A DNA stretch of 63,590 nt from an uncultured Ruminococcus sp. (GTDB lineage: Bacteria; Bacillota; Clostridia; Oscillospirales; Ruminococcaceae): positions 1 to 63,590 of the forward strand of contig NZ_CAMKRR010000010.1 of the NCBI RefSeq assembly GCF_946415235.1, read 5' to 3'. The notes under the pieces are model-generated. The model saw only the letters and a program-made list of their open reading frames with translations, ran no database searches and was not told the DNA's origin. Each line of letters starts with the position of its first letter. The first letter of the stretch is position 1. Both the position numbers and the translations under genes were made by a program. Shown piece after piece: positions 35,674 to 44,912 of this stretch.

Positions 35674-36678
35674 ATGGGTAATCTCAAAGCCGCAGCGATA
35701 GCTTGCGGAGTGGTTGCTTCAGTTCTGGGCGGTGGTGCAGGAGTTGCATATCTTACTTCCTCTACCATCAAAACAGCTGATATAGTCTCTGAAGAAAAAG
35801 TTGAGGTCATGAACTATGACAAAGACGGCTCTTTAACATCTGCAACAGAGGTTGAGACAGAAAAGGCAATCGCAAACAAAGGAACAACCACCAAGAAATC
35901 TAACACAGCTGATAATACATCAGCTGCAAGCAAAAATTCACGTTCTGCACAGGAAGGCACAACTTCTCAGTACAGTACAGCAGCTGCAAATGCTGCAAAG
36001 ATTTCAAAATCGGTGCCAGCACCGGCTCACGCGCCGGCTGCAATCACACAGGCTTCCACTCAGCCTACAACTACAGTGTCTATCATCGAGACTGCTGCTG
36101 ATGTGATAAGGGAAGCCACTACAGCTACCATAGCTGAAATTTCTTCGACAACAACACTTGACGCTACAACGCAGGAAACTACAACTACGGTAACTACTAC
36201 AGCTGCTGCCACAACAGCAGAAATAACTACAACTGTTGCTGAAGCGGTAACTGAGGCTCCTACGGAAACAACAGAGACATATGTTGAACCGCAGACAGAG
36301 CCGACATCTATCGACGTTGAATCAACTGATTTTGAACTGCCGATATCAGAGGAAGAATACATACTTCTTTGTAATGCAGTAGGTCATGAGGCCGGCAGTA
36401 ACTGGATCAGTGATTATAACAAGGCGAATGTAGTAGAAGTGATCATGAATAGAGTGAACTCTCCTGACTACCCGAACACGATCTACGATGTGCTCACACA
36501 AAACGGACAGTTCTCGGGTGCATGGAGCTACGTTAATCTCGGTACGTTCTCTTCAAAGGTTACACAAAGCGTTAAAGACTCGGTAACACTTTATTTTTCG
36601 GAGCCTGAATCCTTTACTCAGGGTTATTTATATTTTACAGGCATGAACGGACAGAATGTTTTCAGAACACACTATTGA
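35674..36678 (+). CDS. Secreted SleB-like cell wall hydrolase
   Basis: 334 residues from the ATG at 35674 (AAGGA 6 bases upstream; a TTG at 35671 is also possible). A signal or anchor helix covers residues 3-25. Residues about 60-225 are a low-complexity Thr/Ala/Pro/Glu linker. The C-terminal about 105 residues are a Hydrolase_2 domain: EEEYILLCNAVGHEAGSNW, with the catalytic Glu in GHEAG, then ANVVEVIMNRV and NGQFSGAW. SleB-type enzymes are lytic transglycosylases of spore cortex or vegetative wall. Monocistronic. Confidence 0.88.
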   Translation: MGNLKAAAIACGVVASVLGGGAGVAYLTSSTIKTADIVSEEKVEVMNYDKDGSLTSATEVETEKAIANKGTTTKKSNTADNTSAASKNSRSAQEGTTSQYSTAAANAAKISKSVPAPAHAPAAITQASTQPTTTVSIIETAADVIREATTATIAEISSTTTLDATTQETTTTVTTTAAATTAEITTTVAEAVTEAPTETTETYVEPQTEPTSIDVESTDFELPISEEEYILLCNAVGHEAGSNWISDYNKANVVEVIMNRVNSPDYPNTIYDVLTQNGQFSGAWSYVNLGTFSSKVTQSVKDSVTLYFSEPESFTQGYLYFTGMNGQNVFRTHY

Positions 36679-36691
36679 TTAACATCAAAGG

Positions 36692-36718
36692 ACAGTCGGC
36701 ATACAGCCGGCTGTTTTT
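36692..36718 (+). terminator. Terminator of the SleB-like gene
   Basis: Stem ACAGTCGGC / GCCGGCTGT (one mismatch) with a T run following. Confidence 0.8.
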
Positions 36719-36736
36719 GTTTTATCCGCATTATGG

Positions 36737-36765
36737 TTGATATTAATCTGAAAATGTGATATAAT
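36737..36765 (+). promoter_or_regulatory. Promoter of gatCAB
   Basis: TTGATA (36737-36742), spacer 17, TATAAT (36760-36765), 30 bases before the gatC start. Confidence 0.75.
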
Positions 36766-36794
36766 CTTTTTATACTACCGCTAAGGAGAAATTA

Positions 36795-37061
36795 ATGGAC
36801 ATCAATATCAAACGTATAGCCGAGCTTGCCAAGCTTGAAATAAATGAAGACGAATCGCAAAAAATATTCGCCGAAATGGCCGAAATGATAAATATGGTCT
36901 CCGATCTTCCCGAGCTTTGCAATGAGCAGTGTGATACTCCCGGAATGGAGCTCAGGGAAGATGAAGTTTGTCCTTCCGTATACAGCCGTGATGAGCTGCT
37001 TATGAACGCTCCCGAAACGTATAACGGATGCTTTTCGGTACCAAGGACGGTGAAGCAATGA
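36795..37061 (+). CDS. gatC: Asp/Glu-tRNA amidotransferase subunit C
   Basis: 88 residues, the usual GatC size. The pattern IKRIAELAKLEINEDE and the end segment FSVPRTVKQ, which wraps around GatA, are typical. It is required for assembly of the amidotransferase. The stop overlaps the gatA start. Confidence 0.93.
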   Translation: MDINIKRIAELAKLEINEDESQKIFAEMAEMINMVSDLPELCNEQCDTPGMELREDEVCPSVYSRDELLMNAPETYNGCFSVPRTVKQ

Positions 37062-38497
37062 TGAGCCTTTGCGATAAAACCGCTGCCGAACTCCATGATA
37101 TGCTTATGAAGAGACAGTGCAGTGCAAAAGAAGTGCTTGAGGACGTTGTCAAAAGAGCAGAAAGTGTGCAGAGGAAGCTGAACTGTTATATAACTTACAA
37201 TGAAAACTCATTGAAGCAGGCTGAGGAAGCTGACAGGATGCTTGCAGCAGGTGAGGGAGTTACAATGCTTACGGGGATACCGATCGCCGTAAAGGACAAT
37301 ATTTCCACAAAAGGACTTCGGACGACCTGCGCTTCAAAAATGCTTGAAAAATATATACCCCCATACGATGCAACTGTCATTGAAAGACTTAAAGCTGCGG
37401 GTGCTGTTATAACAGGCAAGACGAACATGGATGAGTTTGCAATGGGGTCTGCATCGGATACGGGAATATTCGGCAGGGTAGTCAATCCCATAAAGGAAGG
37501 CTTTTCGGCAGGCGGATCATCAGGCGGTTCTGCAGCTGCCGCAGCGAGCGGTGCAGCTGTTCTTGCGCTCGGTTCCGATACAGGCGGTTCTGTGCGTCAG
37601 CCCGCATCATTCTGCGGAATCGTGGGCTTTTGCCCCTCATACGGTTCCGTTTCAAGATATGGTCTTATCGCTTTTGCTTCGTCTCTTGACAGGATCGGTT
37701 CTTTCGGCAAAAATGTCAGTGATACTTATTTCCTCCACAATATAATAAACGGATACGACGCTAAAGATGTGACATCTGTAAGAAAAAATTTTTCATCTGA
37801 GCTTAAAGATACACTGAATGGTACAAGAATAGGTATCCCGAAGGAGATTTTTGATTCATATATGTCGGAAGAGGTAGAAGGCTGTATCAGCAATGCTTTG
37901 CGTATTATGGAGAAAAGCGGTGCAAAGCTTGTTACAGTCTCCATTCCTTCAGTAAGAGATGCCGTAAAGGCTTATTACATAATATCATCTGCGGAGGCTT
38001 CGTCCAATCTTGCAAGATACGACGGAGTGCGGTACGGCCACAGGAGTGCAGATGCTTCAGATATCTCCGAGCTTTATAAAAAAAGCCGTACAGAAGGATT
38101 CGGTGTGGAGGTAAAAAGACGCATTATGCTCGGGACATTTGCATTAAGCGAGGGATACAGCGATGCGTATTATAAAAGGGCGGCAGTTTTACGCAGCAGG
38201 CTTTGCCGTGAATATGACGAAGCCTTTCAGCATTGCGATATCATAGCATCGCCTGTTTATCCTGATGCTTCTATCAGCTTTAGCGAGCCACACAAGCTGA
38301 CTGATCTTTATTCGGCTGATATATTTACAGTGCCGTCAAGTCTTGCGGAACTGCCCGCGATCAGTATTCCCTGCGGAAAAAGCAATGATGGTTTCCCTGT
38401 AGGGTTACAGCTTATAGGCAGAAAATACGATGACGGAACGGTATTCAATACAGCATACGGTTTTGAACTCAGCGGAGGTACATATGGCCAATATTGA
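37058..38497 (+). CDS. gatA: Asp/Glu-tRNA amidotransferase subunit A
   Basis: 479 residues from the ATG at 37058 (AAGGACGG upstream). The amidase catalytic Lys is in IAVKDN and the two Ser are in GGSSGGS and DTGGSVRQPAS, all intact. It releases ammonia from glutamine for the transamidation of Glu-tRNA(Gln) or Asp-tRNA(Asn). Overlaps gatB by 14 bases. Confidence 0.95.
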   Translation: MMSLCDKTAAELHDMLMKRQCSAKEVLEDVVKRAESVQRKLNCYITYNENSLKQAEEADRMLAAGEGVTMLTGIPIAVKDNISTKGLRTTCASKMLEKYIPPYDATVIERLKAAGAVITGKTNMDEFAMGSASDTGIFGRVVNPIKEGFSAGGSSGGSAAAAASGAAVLALGSDTGGSVRQPASFCGIVGFCPSYGSVSRYGLIAFASSLDRIGSFGKNVSDTYFLHNIINGYDAKDVTSVRKNFSSELKDTLNGTRIGIPKEIFDSYMSEEVEGCISNALRIMEKSGAKLVTVSIPSVRDAVKAYYIISSAEASSNLARYDGVRYGHRSADASDISELYKKSRTEGFGVEVKRRIMLGTFALSEGYSDAYYKRAAVLRSRLCREYDEAFQHCDIIASPVYPDASISFSEPHKLTDLYSADIFTVPSSLAELPAISIPCGKSNDGFPVGLQLIGRKYDDGTVFNTAYGFELSGGTYGQY

Positions 38498-39920
38498 AGC
38501 AGTGATAGGACTTGAAGTACACGTTGAGCTGAATACTTCGTCAAAGCTGTATTGCAGCTGTAAAAATATATTCGGAGCTGAACCGAATACCAATGTATGC
38601 CCTGTGTGTCTCGGTTTACCCGGTACTCTTCCACGTTTAAACAAACAAGCCTGTTATCATGCCGTAAAAATGGGACACGCTCTCAATTGCAGGATAAACA
38701 GGATAAGCCGTCAGGACAGGAAGAATTATTTTTATCCCGATCTGCCAAAAGCTTATCAAATAACACAGGCTGATATACCCCTGTGTGAGAACGGATATCT
38801 TGATATTTTGGTTGACGGAAATGTAAAAAGAGTCGGGATTGAAAGGATACACATAGAGGAAGATGCGGGGAAGCTTATACACGACGGATCTGATAACACG
38901 TTATGTGATTATAATCGCTGCGGCGTCCCTCTTATTGAGATCGTTACAAAGCCCGATATGAACAGCTCTGCGGAAGCCCGTATCTTTCTGGAGAATATCA
39001 GGAGCATTCTCCTTTACATCGGTATTTCCGACTGTAAAATGCAGGAAGGCAGTATAAGGTGCGATGTCAATGTCTCTGTTCATGAAGCAGGCAGCCCTGT
39101 CGGTACACGGTGCGAGCTTAAGAATGTAAACAGCTTCAGCGCTGCCCTGCGCGGTATAGAGTACGAGATAAAGCGGCAGACGGAAATAATCGGAAAAGGC
39201 AGTAGTATTGAGCGTGAAACACGCCGATGGGATGACAAAAACGGAATAAGCATACTTATGCGTAATAAAGAAAATGCTGAGGATTATCGCTTTTTCCCCG
39301 AGCCCGATCTCGGAACGATCGCACTTGATGAAAAGGAAATTGCAGAAATACGTGAAAATATGCCTGAATTACCCAATAAAAAGATGCTACGCTACGTAAA
39401 AGAACACGGACTTAACGACTCCGAAGCCTTTATTATCACTTCTTCGCCTGATAAAGCAGCCCTTTATGACGAATGTGTCAGGCTGCAAAGATGCAGTATC
39501 CGTTCTGCTGCAAACAGAATCGTCGGAGAGATAACCAAATTCATGAACGATACGGGAAAGAGCATATCCGAAACAGGCATCACAGCCGAGGAGCTCTGCG
39601 AAATATGCAGCGCTCATGAAAAAGGTCTTATTTCAAGCTCGGGAGCTAAGACCGCACTTGAAGAGCTCATTGCTCACGGCGGCAGGACAGAAGAAATAAT
39701 AAAGCGTATGGGACTTGAGCAGAATACCGATATTGCTTATTTAAGCGAACTTGCAGATAAAGTGATAAGTGAAAACGAGAGATCGGCAGCTGATTACAGG
39801 AACGGTAAGAAAAGTGCCATAAGCTTTCTTATCGGTCAGGCTATGAAAGCCTCGAAGGGAAGAGCGGATCCTTCCAAGATAAGGAATTTGATCGAAAATA
39901 AATTAAAAAAAGGAGAATAA
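38484..39920 (+). CDS. gatB: Asp/Glu-tRNA amidotransferase subunit B
   Basis: 478 residues from ATG 38484, with GGAGG 5 bases before. IGLEVHVELNTSSKLYCSC with the zinc cysteines, the DRKNYFYPDLPKAYQI segment and the C-terminal YqeY-like helical domain are all there. It phosphorylates and transamidates the mischarged tRNA. Together with gatC and gatA it substitutes for GlnRS or AsnRS. Confidence 0.95.
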   Translation: MANIEAVIGLEVHVELNTSSKLYCSCKNIFGAEPNTNVCPVCLGLPGTLPRLNKQACYHAVKMGHALNCRINRISRQDRKNYFYPDLPKAYQITQADIPLCENGYLDILVDGNVKRVGIERIHIEEDAGKLIHDGSDNTLCDYNRCGVPLIEIVTKPDMNSSAEARIFLENIRSILLYIGISDCKMQEGSIRCDVNVSVHEAGSPVGTRCELKNVNSFSAALRGIEYEIKRQTEIIGKGSSIERETRRWDDKNGISILMRNKENAEDYRFFPEPDLGTIALDEKEIAEIRENMPELPNKKMLRYVKEHGLNDSEAFIITSSPDKAALYDECVRLQRCSIRSAANRIVGEITKFMNDTGKSISETGITAEELCEICSAHEKGLISSSGAKTALEELIAHGGRTEEIIKRMGLEQNTDIAYLSELADKVISENERSAADYRNGKKSAISFLIGQAMKASKGRADPSKIRNLIENKLKKGE

Positions 39921-39923
39921 GAA

Positions 39924-40274
39924 ATGGATTTTATATGTTATCCGAAATGTACCACCTGTCAGAAGGCTAAGAAATGGCTTGATGATAACGGCATCGCATA
40001 CGACCTGAGAGACATAAAGGAAAGCAATCCGACACTTGCAGAACTTAAAAAATGGCATAAAAAGAGCGGACTTCCTCTGAAAAAGTTCTTTAATACCAGC
40101 GGACTTCTTTACAAATCCATGCAGCTTAAAGACAAGCTTGCAGATATGTCCGAGGAAGAGCAGTACAAGCTGCTTGCTTCCGATGGAATGCTTGTCAAGA
40201 GACCTATTATAGTTAAGAACGATACAGTTATCGTGGGTTTTAAGGAAAAAGAGTACGAGGAAGCTTTAAAATGA
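39924..40274 (+). CDS. ArsC/Spx-family protein with CxxC
   Basis: 116 residues. CYPKCTTCQKAKKWLD at the N-terminus provides a redox CxxC (Cys9, Cys12), and KRPIIV the conserved Arg, as in ArsC-like and Spx/MgsR proteins. It could be a thioredoxin-fold oxidoreductase or a transcription regulator of RNA polymerase; no arsenic-resistance genes are near, so an arsenate reductase role is not supported. It follows gatB by 3 bases. Confidence 0.85.
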   Translation: MDFICYPKCTTCQKAKKWLDDNGIAYDLRDIKESNPTLAELKKWHKKSGLPLKKFFNTSGLLYKSMQLKDKLADMSEEEQYKLLASDGMLVKRPIIVKNDTVIVGFKEKEYEEALK

Positions 40275-40281
40275 TACTTTC

Positions 40282-40309
40282 AAGGGCAGTCAGATAGGCT
40301 GCCTTTTCC
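40282..40309 (+). terminator. Terminator after the gatCAB operon
   Basis: Stem GGCAG / CTGCC, extended by A-T pairs, followed by TTTTCC and T6. Confidence 0.7.
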
Positions 40310-40346
40310 TTTTTTAAAGGAAATTACGGAAATATCTGCCGCTGAC

Positions 40347-40375
40347 TTGCAAAAAAAATATATATGTGATATAAT
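40347..40375 (+). promoter_or_regulatory. Promoter of the topoisomerase IV-like operon
   Basis: TTGCAA (40347-40352), 17 bases, TATAAT (40370-40375). Confidence 0.7.
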
Positions 40376-40416
40376 ATTTAAGTATGCATAAAAACGTGAC
40401 CGAAAGGCAGAGGATT

Positions 40417-42396
40417 ATGGCTAAGAAACAAGATTACGGCAATGACAGTATATCAATGCTCAAGGGCGCGGACAGAGTTCGTAAGCGTCCTGCGGTTATA
40501 TTCGGCTCAGACGGCCTTGACGGCTGTGAGCATTCGATCTTTGAGGTTATCTCCAATTCCATTGACGAAGCCCGTGAAGGATACGGCAATAAAATAATAA
40601 TCACTCATTACAGAAATAATGATATAGAGGTCGAGGACTTCGGAAGAGGCTGCCCTGTTGACTATAATAACAACGAAAAGCGCTATAACTGGGAGCTTGT
40701 TTACTGTGAGCTTTATGCAGGCGGTAAATATGACGCGGCTGACGATTCCTATGAGTACTCACTCGGACTCAACGGTCTCGGTCTTTGTTCTACTCAGTAT
40801 TCATCTGAATTCATGGATGTTGAAGTGATCCGTGACGGTTTCAAGTATGATCTTCATTTTGAAAAGGGAAATAATATAGGCGGCTTAAAGAAAGAGCCCT
40901 GTAAAAAGAAGCAGACAGGGACAAAGACACGCTGGCGTCCTGATCTTGAGGTATTTACGGATATAAACGTTTCCGACGATTTTTTCTGTGATATATTAAA
41001 AAGACAGGCTATCGTAAACCCGAATATTCTTTTTGTCTTCCGTTCCGAAAATGAAGCAGGCGGCTTCAGTGAGCAGGAATTCTTCTATGAATCGGGTATT
41101 ACGGAGTATGTTCAGGAGATAGCAGGGGAGGGAGCTCTGACCTCTGTTCAGCACTGGACTTCCGAGAAAAAGGGCCGTGACCGTGACGATAAGCCCGAAT
41201 ATAAGGTAAAGCTCGATGTTGCACTTACATTTTCAAATAAAGCTAAGCTCACGGAGTACTATCACAACTCCAGCTTCCTTGAGCACGGCGGTTCTCCTGC
41301 CGAAGCAGTAAAAAGAGCTTTTCAGGCTCAGATAGACAGTTATATAAAGTCTATAAACGGCTATCAGAAGAATGAGAGCAAGATAACCTATGCCGATGTC
41401 GAGGAATGTCTTATACTTGTATCATCTTCGTTTTCAACTCAGACATCCTACGCCAATCAGACTAAAAAGGCAATTACAAATAAATTCATACGCGAGGCAA
41501 TGACCGAATTCCTGCGTCATCAGTTAGAGGTATACTTCATTGAAAATCCCGATGAAGCTCAGAAAATAGCGGAACAGATACTTATTAACAAGAGAAGCCG
41601 TGAAAACGCAGAAAAAGTACGTCTCAACGTAAAGAAAAAGCTCACAGGAACTATAGATCTTTCAAATATGGTGGAAAAGTTCGTTGACTGCCGTACAAAG
41701 GACGTTTCAAGACGCGAGATCTATATTGTGGAGGGTGATTCGGCTCTCGGTTCCGTAAAACTGGCAAGAAATGCAGAATTTCAGGCTATAATCCCTGTCC
41801 GCGGAAAGATACTCAACTGTCTTAAGGCTGAGTATTCAAAGATATTCAAGAGTGAGATCATCACTGACCTTATAAAAGTCCTCGGCTGCGGAGTTGAGGT
41901 CACAACCAAAGCAAACAAAGAGCTTTCAAACTTTGATATAAACAACTTCCGCTGGAGCAAGATCGTTATCTGTACCGATGCCGATGTTGACGGCTTCCAG
42001 ATAAGAACGCTCATACTTACAATGCTTTACAGGCTTACGCCTACTCTTATCGAACAGGGATACGTTTATATCGCTGAGTCTCCTCTTTTTGAGATCAATA
42101 CAAAGGAAAAGACATATTTTGCCTATACCGAACAGGAAAAACAGCGTATACTCGACATGATAGGCGAAAAGAAATACACTATACAGCGCTCAAAAGGTCT
42201 CGGCGAAAACGAACCCGACATGATGAGCCTCACTACAATGAATCCCGATACAAGGCGTCTTATCAAGGTTACAGCTGAGGATATAAGTGAATCCGCAGAA
42301 ATATTCGAGATGCTCCTTGGAGACGACCTTCAGGGACGCAAGGACTATATCTCGGAATACGGCGCAGATTATCTTGAACTTGCGGACATAAGCTAA
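40417..42396 (+). CDS. parE: Divergent type IIA topoisomerase subunit B (ParE-like)
   Basis: 659 residues from ATG 40417 (AGAGG upstream). The GHKL ATPase motifs are present: NSIDEA with the catalytic Glu neighbourhood, DFGRGCPVD, and GLNGLGLCS in place of the usual GLHGVG. The TOPRIM part has EGDSALG, DADVDG and KGLGE. The start MLKGADRVRKRPAVIFGS differs from the typical RPGMYIG. It pairs with the ParC-like gene 235 bases downstream. Since the partner lacks the gyrase-specific box, a decatenating topoisomerase IV is the best reading. Confidence 0.85.
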   Translation: MAKKQDYGNDSISMLKGADRVRKRPAVIFGSDGLDGCEHSIFEVISNSIDEAREGYGNKIIITHYRNNDIEVEDFGRGCPVDYNNNEKRYNWELVYCELYAGGKYDAADDSYEYSLGLNGLGLCSTQYSSEFMDVEVIRDGFKYDLHFEKGNNIGGLKKEPCKKKQTGTKTRWRPDLEVFTDINVSDDFFCDILKRQAIVNPNILFVFRSENEAGGFSEQEFFYESGITEYVQEIAGEGALTSVQHWTSEKKGRDRDDKPEYKVKLDVALTFSNKAKLTEYYHNSSFLEHGGSPAEAVKRAFQAQIDSYIKSINGYQKNESKITYADVEECLILVSSSFSTQTSYANQTKKAITNKFIREAMTEFLRHQLEVYFIENPDEAQKIAEQILINKRSRENAEKVRLNVKKKLTGTIDLSNMVEKFVDCRTKDVSRREIYIVEGDSALGSVKLARNAEFQAIIPVRGKILNCLKAEYSKIFKSEIITDLIKVLGCGVEVTTKANKELSNFDINNFRWSKIVICTDADVDGFQIRTLILTMLYRLTPTLIEQGYVYIAESPLFEINTKEKTYFAYTEQEKQRILDMIGEKKYTIQRSKGLGENEPDMMSLTTMNPDTRRLIKVTAEDISESAEIFEMLLGDDLQGRKDYISEYGADYLELADIS

Positions 42397-42408
42397 GGGA
42401 GTGACAAT

Positions 42409-42633
42409 ATGAAAAAGGTCAGAATGACTAAATGCCGTTTTTGCGGCGGAACTGAATTCATAACAGGATATCAGAACTTTTACGGAGCGGTTTACAGTGC
42501 TGACAGTCTTCTGCATTCCGCATCGCTTTATCACACTATATGCCGTGACTGCGGAAGCATTGTGAGATCCTTTGTAAAAGATCCCGAAAAGCTTCTTAAA
42601 AAGAGCGACAGACGTTCAGAAGGAGAAAAATAA
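42409..42633 (+). CDS. Small Zn-ribbon protein between parE and parC
   Basis: 74 residues with two CxxC pairs (CRFC at 9-12 and CRDC at 46-49), spaced like a zinc ribbon, and a basic C-terminal tail (KLLKKSDRRSEGEK). It lies 12 bases after the ParE-like gene and its stop is immediately before the ParC-like start, so it belongs to the operon. Not recognised as a known family; a nucleic-acid-binding accessory to the topoisomerase is possible but unproven. Confidence 0.65.
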   Translation: MKKVRMTKCRFCGGTEFITGYQNFYGAVYSADSLLHSASLYHTICRDCGSIVRSFVKDPEKLLKKSDRRSEGEK

Positions 42634-44874
42634 ATGCCAAGGAAAAAAAGTACTCCCTCAAAGCAGCCTGTATTCAAGCATGAAGCATATATCGAGGGTT
42701 CAGGCAGTGTTGTTGACGAAAAAATTGCGGATACGCTGAAAAAGAACTATATGCCCTATGCCATGAGCGTTATCATATCAAGAGCTCTTCCTGAAATTGA
42801 CGGCTTCAAGCCTTCTCACCGAAAGCTGCTTTATATGATGTACAAAAGGGGACTGCTCAGTCCCGACAAGGAACGCTCCAAGTCCGCAAACGTTGTCGGC
42901 GAGACCATGAAGCTCAACCCTCACGGAGATCAGGCTATTTATGAGACTCTTGTACGTATGACAAGAGGAAATGAGGCTCTTCTGCATCCTTATATCGACA
43001 GCAAGGGCAACTTCGGCAAGCAGTATTCAAGCAAGATGCATTTTGCCGCTCCGCGATATACTGAGGTAAAGCTTGAAAAGATATGCAATGAGCTCTTCCG
43101 TGATATTGATAAGGAAACTATAGATTTCGTACCGAATTACGATAATACTATGCAGGAGCCTACGCTTCTTCCCGCAACCTTCCCTACGGTCCTTGTAAAT
43201 TCAAATACGGGTATTGCTGTTTCAATGGCAAGCAATGTCTGCCCCTTCAACCTCGAAGAGGTCTGCGAGACTACCATTGCTCTTATGAAAAATCCGGAGC
43301 ACGATATACTCAGTACACTTAAAGGTCCTGATTTCCCGGGCGGAGGACTTATGCTCTATGACGAAGCCGAGCTCGGAAAGGTCTATGAGACAGGCAGAGG
43401 AAGCATAAAAGTACGTGCAAAGTACAGCTATGACAAGTCTGCAAACTGTATCGAGGTAACAGAGATACCATATACCACCACTATCGAGGCTATAATCGAG
43501 AAAATAATCGATCTTGTAAAGCAGGGCAAGATAAGAGAAATTTCATATATACGTGACGAGACCGATATCGACGGTCTTAAGATTGCGATAGACCTGAAGC
43601 GTGGAACAGATCCTGACAAGCTAATGCAAAAGCTGTTCAGGCTCACTCCCTTGCAGGACAGCTATCCCTGCAACTTTAATATCCTTATCGCGGGTACTCC
43701 AAAGGTCATGGGAGTTCGTGAGATACTGACAGAGTGGACTGCCTTCCGTGAGGAATGTATACAGCGCAGGACATATCATGATCTGCAAAAGAAAAAAGAG
43801 AAGCTCCATTTGCTGGAGGCTCTCTCAAAGATACTTCTTGACATCGACAAGGCTATTAAGATAATCCGCGAGACCGAAAACGAGGCTGACGTTGTTCCAA
43901 ACCTCATGATAGGCTTCGGTATCGATGAGATACAGGCTGAATATGTAGCTGAAATAAAGCTCCGCAATATCAATAAGCAGTATATTCTCCGTCGAATTGA
44001 AGAAGTTGACCAGCTCAAAAAGGATATTGCGGAAATGGAGGAGATACTCCGTGACAAGAAAAAGATACGCAAGATCATCATTGACGAACTGAAAGATGTT
44101 GTAAAGAATTACTCTCAGCCGAGAAAAACAATGTTCTATTATCAGGCTGATGTCGAAGAAGCTGACGATATTGATGATACACCTGATTATCCTGTCAATA
44201 TCTTTGTTTCTGACAGCGGATACTTCAAGAAGATAACTCCGCAGTCACTGCGTATGAGCAGTGAGCAGAAGCTTAAGGAAGGCGACTTTATAAGTCAGAG
44301 CTTTGAAGCGACAAACAAGACAGATCTTGTATTCTTCTCCGATAAGGCTCTGGCATATAAGTCAAAGGCAAGTGCGTTTGATGACACAAAGGCAAGTGTA
44401 ATGGGAGACTATATCCCCGCAAAGCTCGGCTTTGATGAGGGCGAGAACCTGAAAACACTTGTACCGACTTCTGATTACAGCGGTTATATCGTATTTTTCT
44501 TTGAGAACGGCAAAGCGGCTAAAGTACCGCTGAAGTCCTATGAGACAAAGACGAACCGAAAGAAGCTTGCCAATGCTTATTCGTCCAAATCTCCGCTTAT
44601 TGCAGCTCTGTATATCGCCGAAGAGTCTGATATTCTTCTCAGGACCACGAGCGGTCATGCACTTGTATTCAATACGGGTATGATACTTCCAAAGACTACA
44701 AGAGACTCTCAGGGCGTACAGGTAATTACGCTTCGCAGAAAAGCATCGCTTGCTTCTGCCGAGATCGTTGCCCCCGAGACACTGCCTGAGCTTGAAAAAT
44801 ACCGTTCAAAGAGTGTTCCAGCCGCCGGAAAGGCTGCAAAGGAGCTCGGCGACAGCAATCAGCTTACATTCTGA
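42634..44874 (+). CDS. parC: Type IIA topoisomerase subunit A (ParC-like)
   Basis: 746 residues. The winged-helix CAP region has the catalytic Tyr142 in AAPRYTE, and the quinolone-resistance region reads NPHGDQAIYET: Gln100 replaces the usual Ser and Glu104 the acidic residue. The C-terminal beta-pinwheel is shortened and I find no GyrA box (QRRGGKG), so it should not introduce supercoils. It forms the DNA-cleaving part of a topoisomerase IV with the ParE-like protein. Confidence 0.85.
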   Translation: MPRKKSTPSKQPVFKHEAYIEGSGSVVDEKIADTLKKNYMPYAMSVIISRALPEIDGFKPSHRKLLYMMYKRGLLSPDKERSKSANVVGETMKLNPHGDQAIYETLVRMTRGNEALLHPYIDSKGNFGKQYSSKMHFAAPRYTEVKLEKICNELFRDIDKETIDFVPNYDNTMQEPTLLPATFPTVLVNSNTGIAVSMASNVCPFNLEEVCETTIALMKNPEHDILSTLKGPDFPGGGLMLYDEAELGKVYETGRGSIKVRAKYSYDKSANCIEVTEIPYTTTIEAIIEKIIDLVKQGKIREISYIRDETDIDGLKIAIDLKRGTDPDKLMQKLFRLTPLQDSYPCNFNILIAGTPKVMGVREILTEWTAFREECIQRRTYHDLQKKKEKLHLLEALSKILLDIDKAIKIIRETENEADVVPNLMIGFGIDEIQAEYVAEIKLRNINKQYILRRIEEVDQLKKDIAEMEEILRDKKKIRKIIIDELKDVVKNYSQPRKTMFYYQADVEEADDIDDTPDYPVNIFVSDSGYFKKITPQSLRMSSEQKLKEGDFISQSFEATNKTDLVFFSDKALAYKSKASAFDDTKASVMGDYIPAKLGFDEGENLKTLVPTSDYSGYIVFFFENGKAAKVPLKSYETKTNRKKLANAYSSKSPLIAALYIAEESDILLRTTSGHALVFNTGMILPKTTRDSQGVQVITLRRKASLASAEIVAPETLPELEKYRSKSVPAAGKAAKELGDSNQLTF

Positions 44875-44880
44875 TAATGA

Positions 44881-44908
44881 AAAATCCGCATTGAAAAATG
44901 CGGATTTT
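44881..44908. terminator. Bidirectional terminator
   Basis: Perfect 12-bp stem AAAATCCGCATT / AATGCGGATTTT with a 4-base loop, between the convergent ParC-like and aldolase genes. Confidence 0.88.
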
Positions 44909-44912
44909 ACTT

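Noticed and set aside
39924..40274. Arsenate reductase of an arsenic-resistance operon
   Set aside because: No ars transporter or regulator nearby; a CxxC Spx/ArsC-fold protein behind gatB fits a general redox or regulatory role better.
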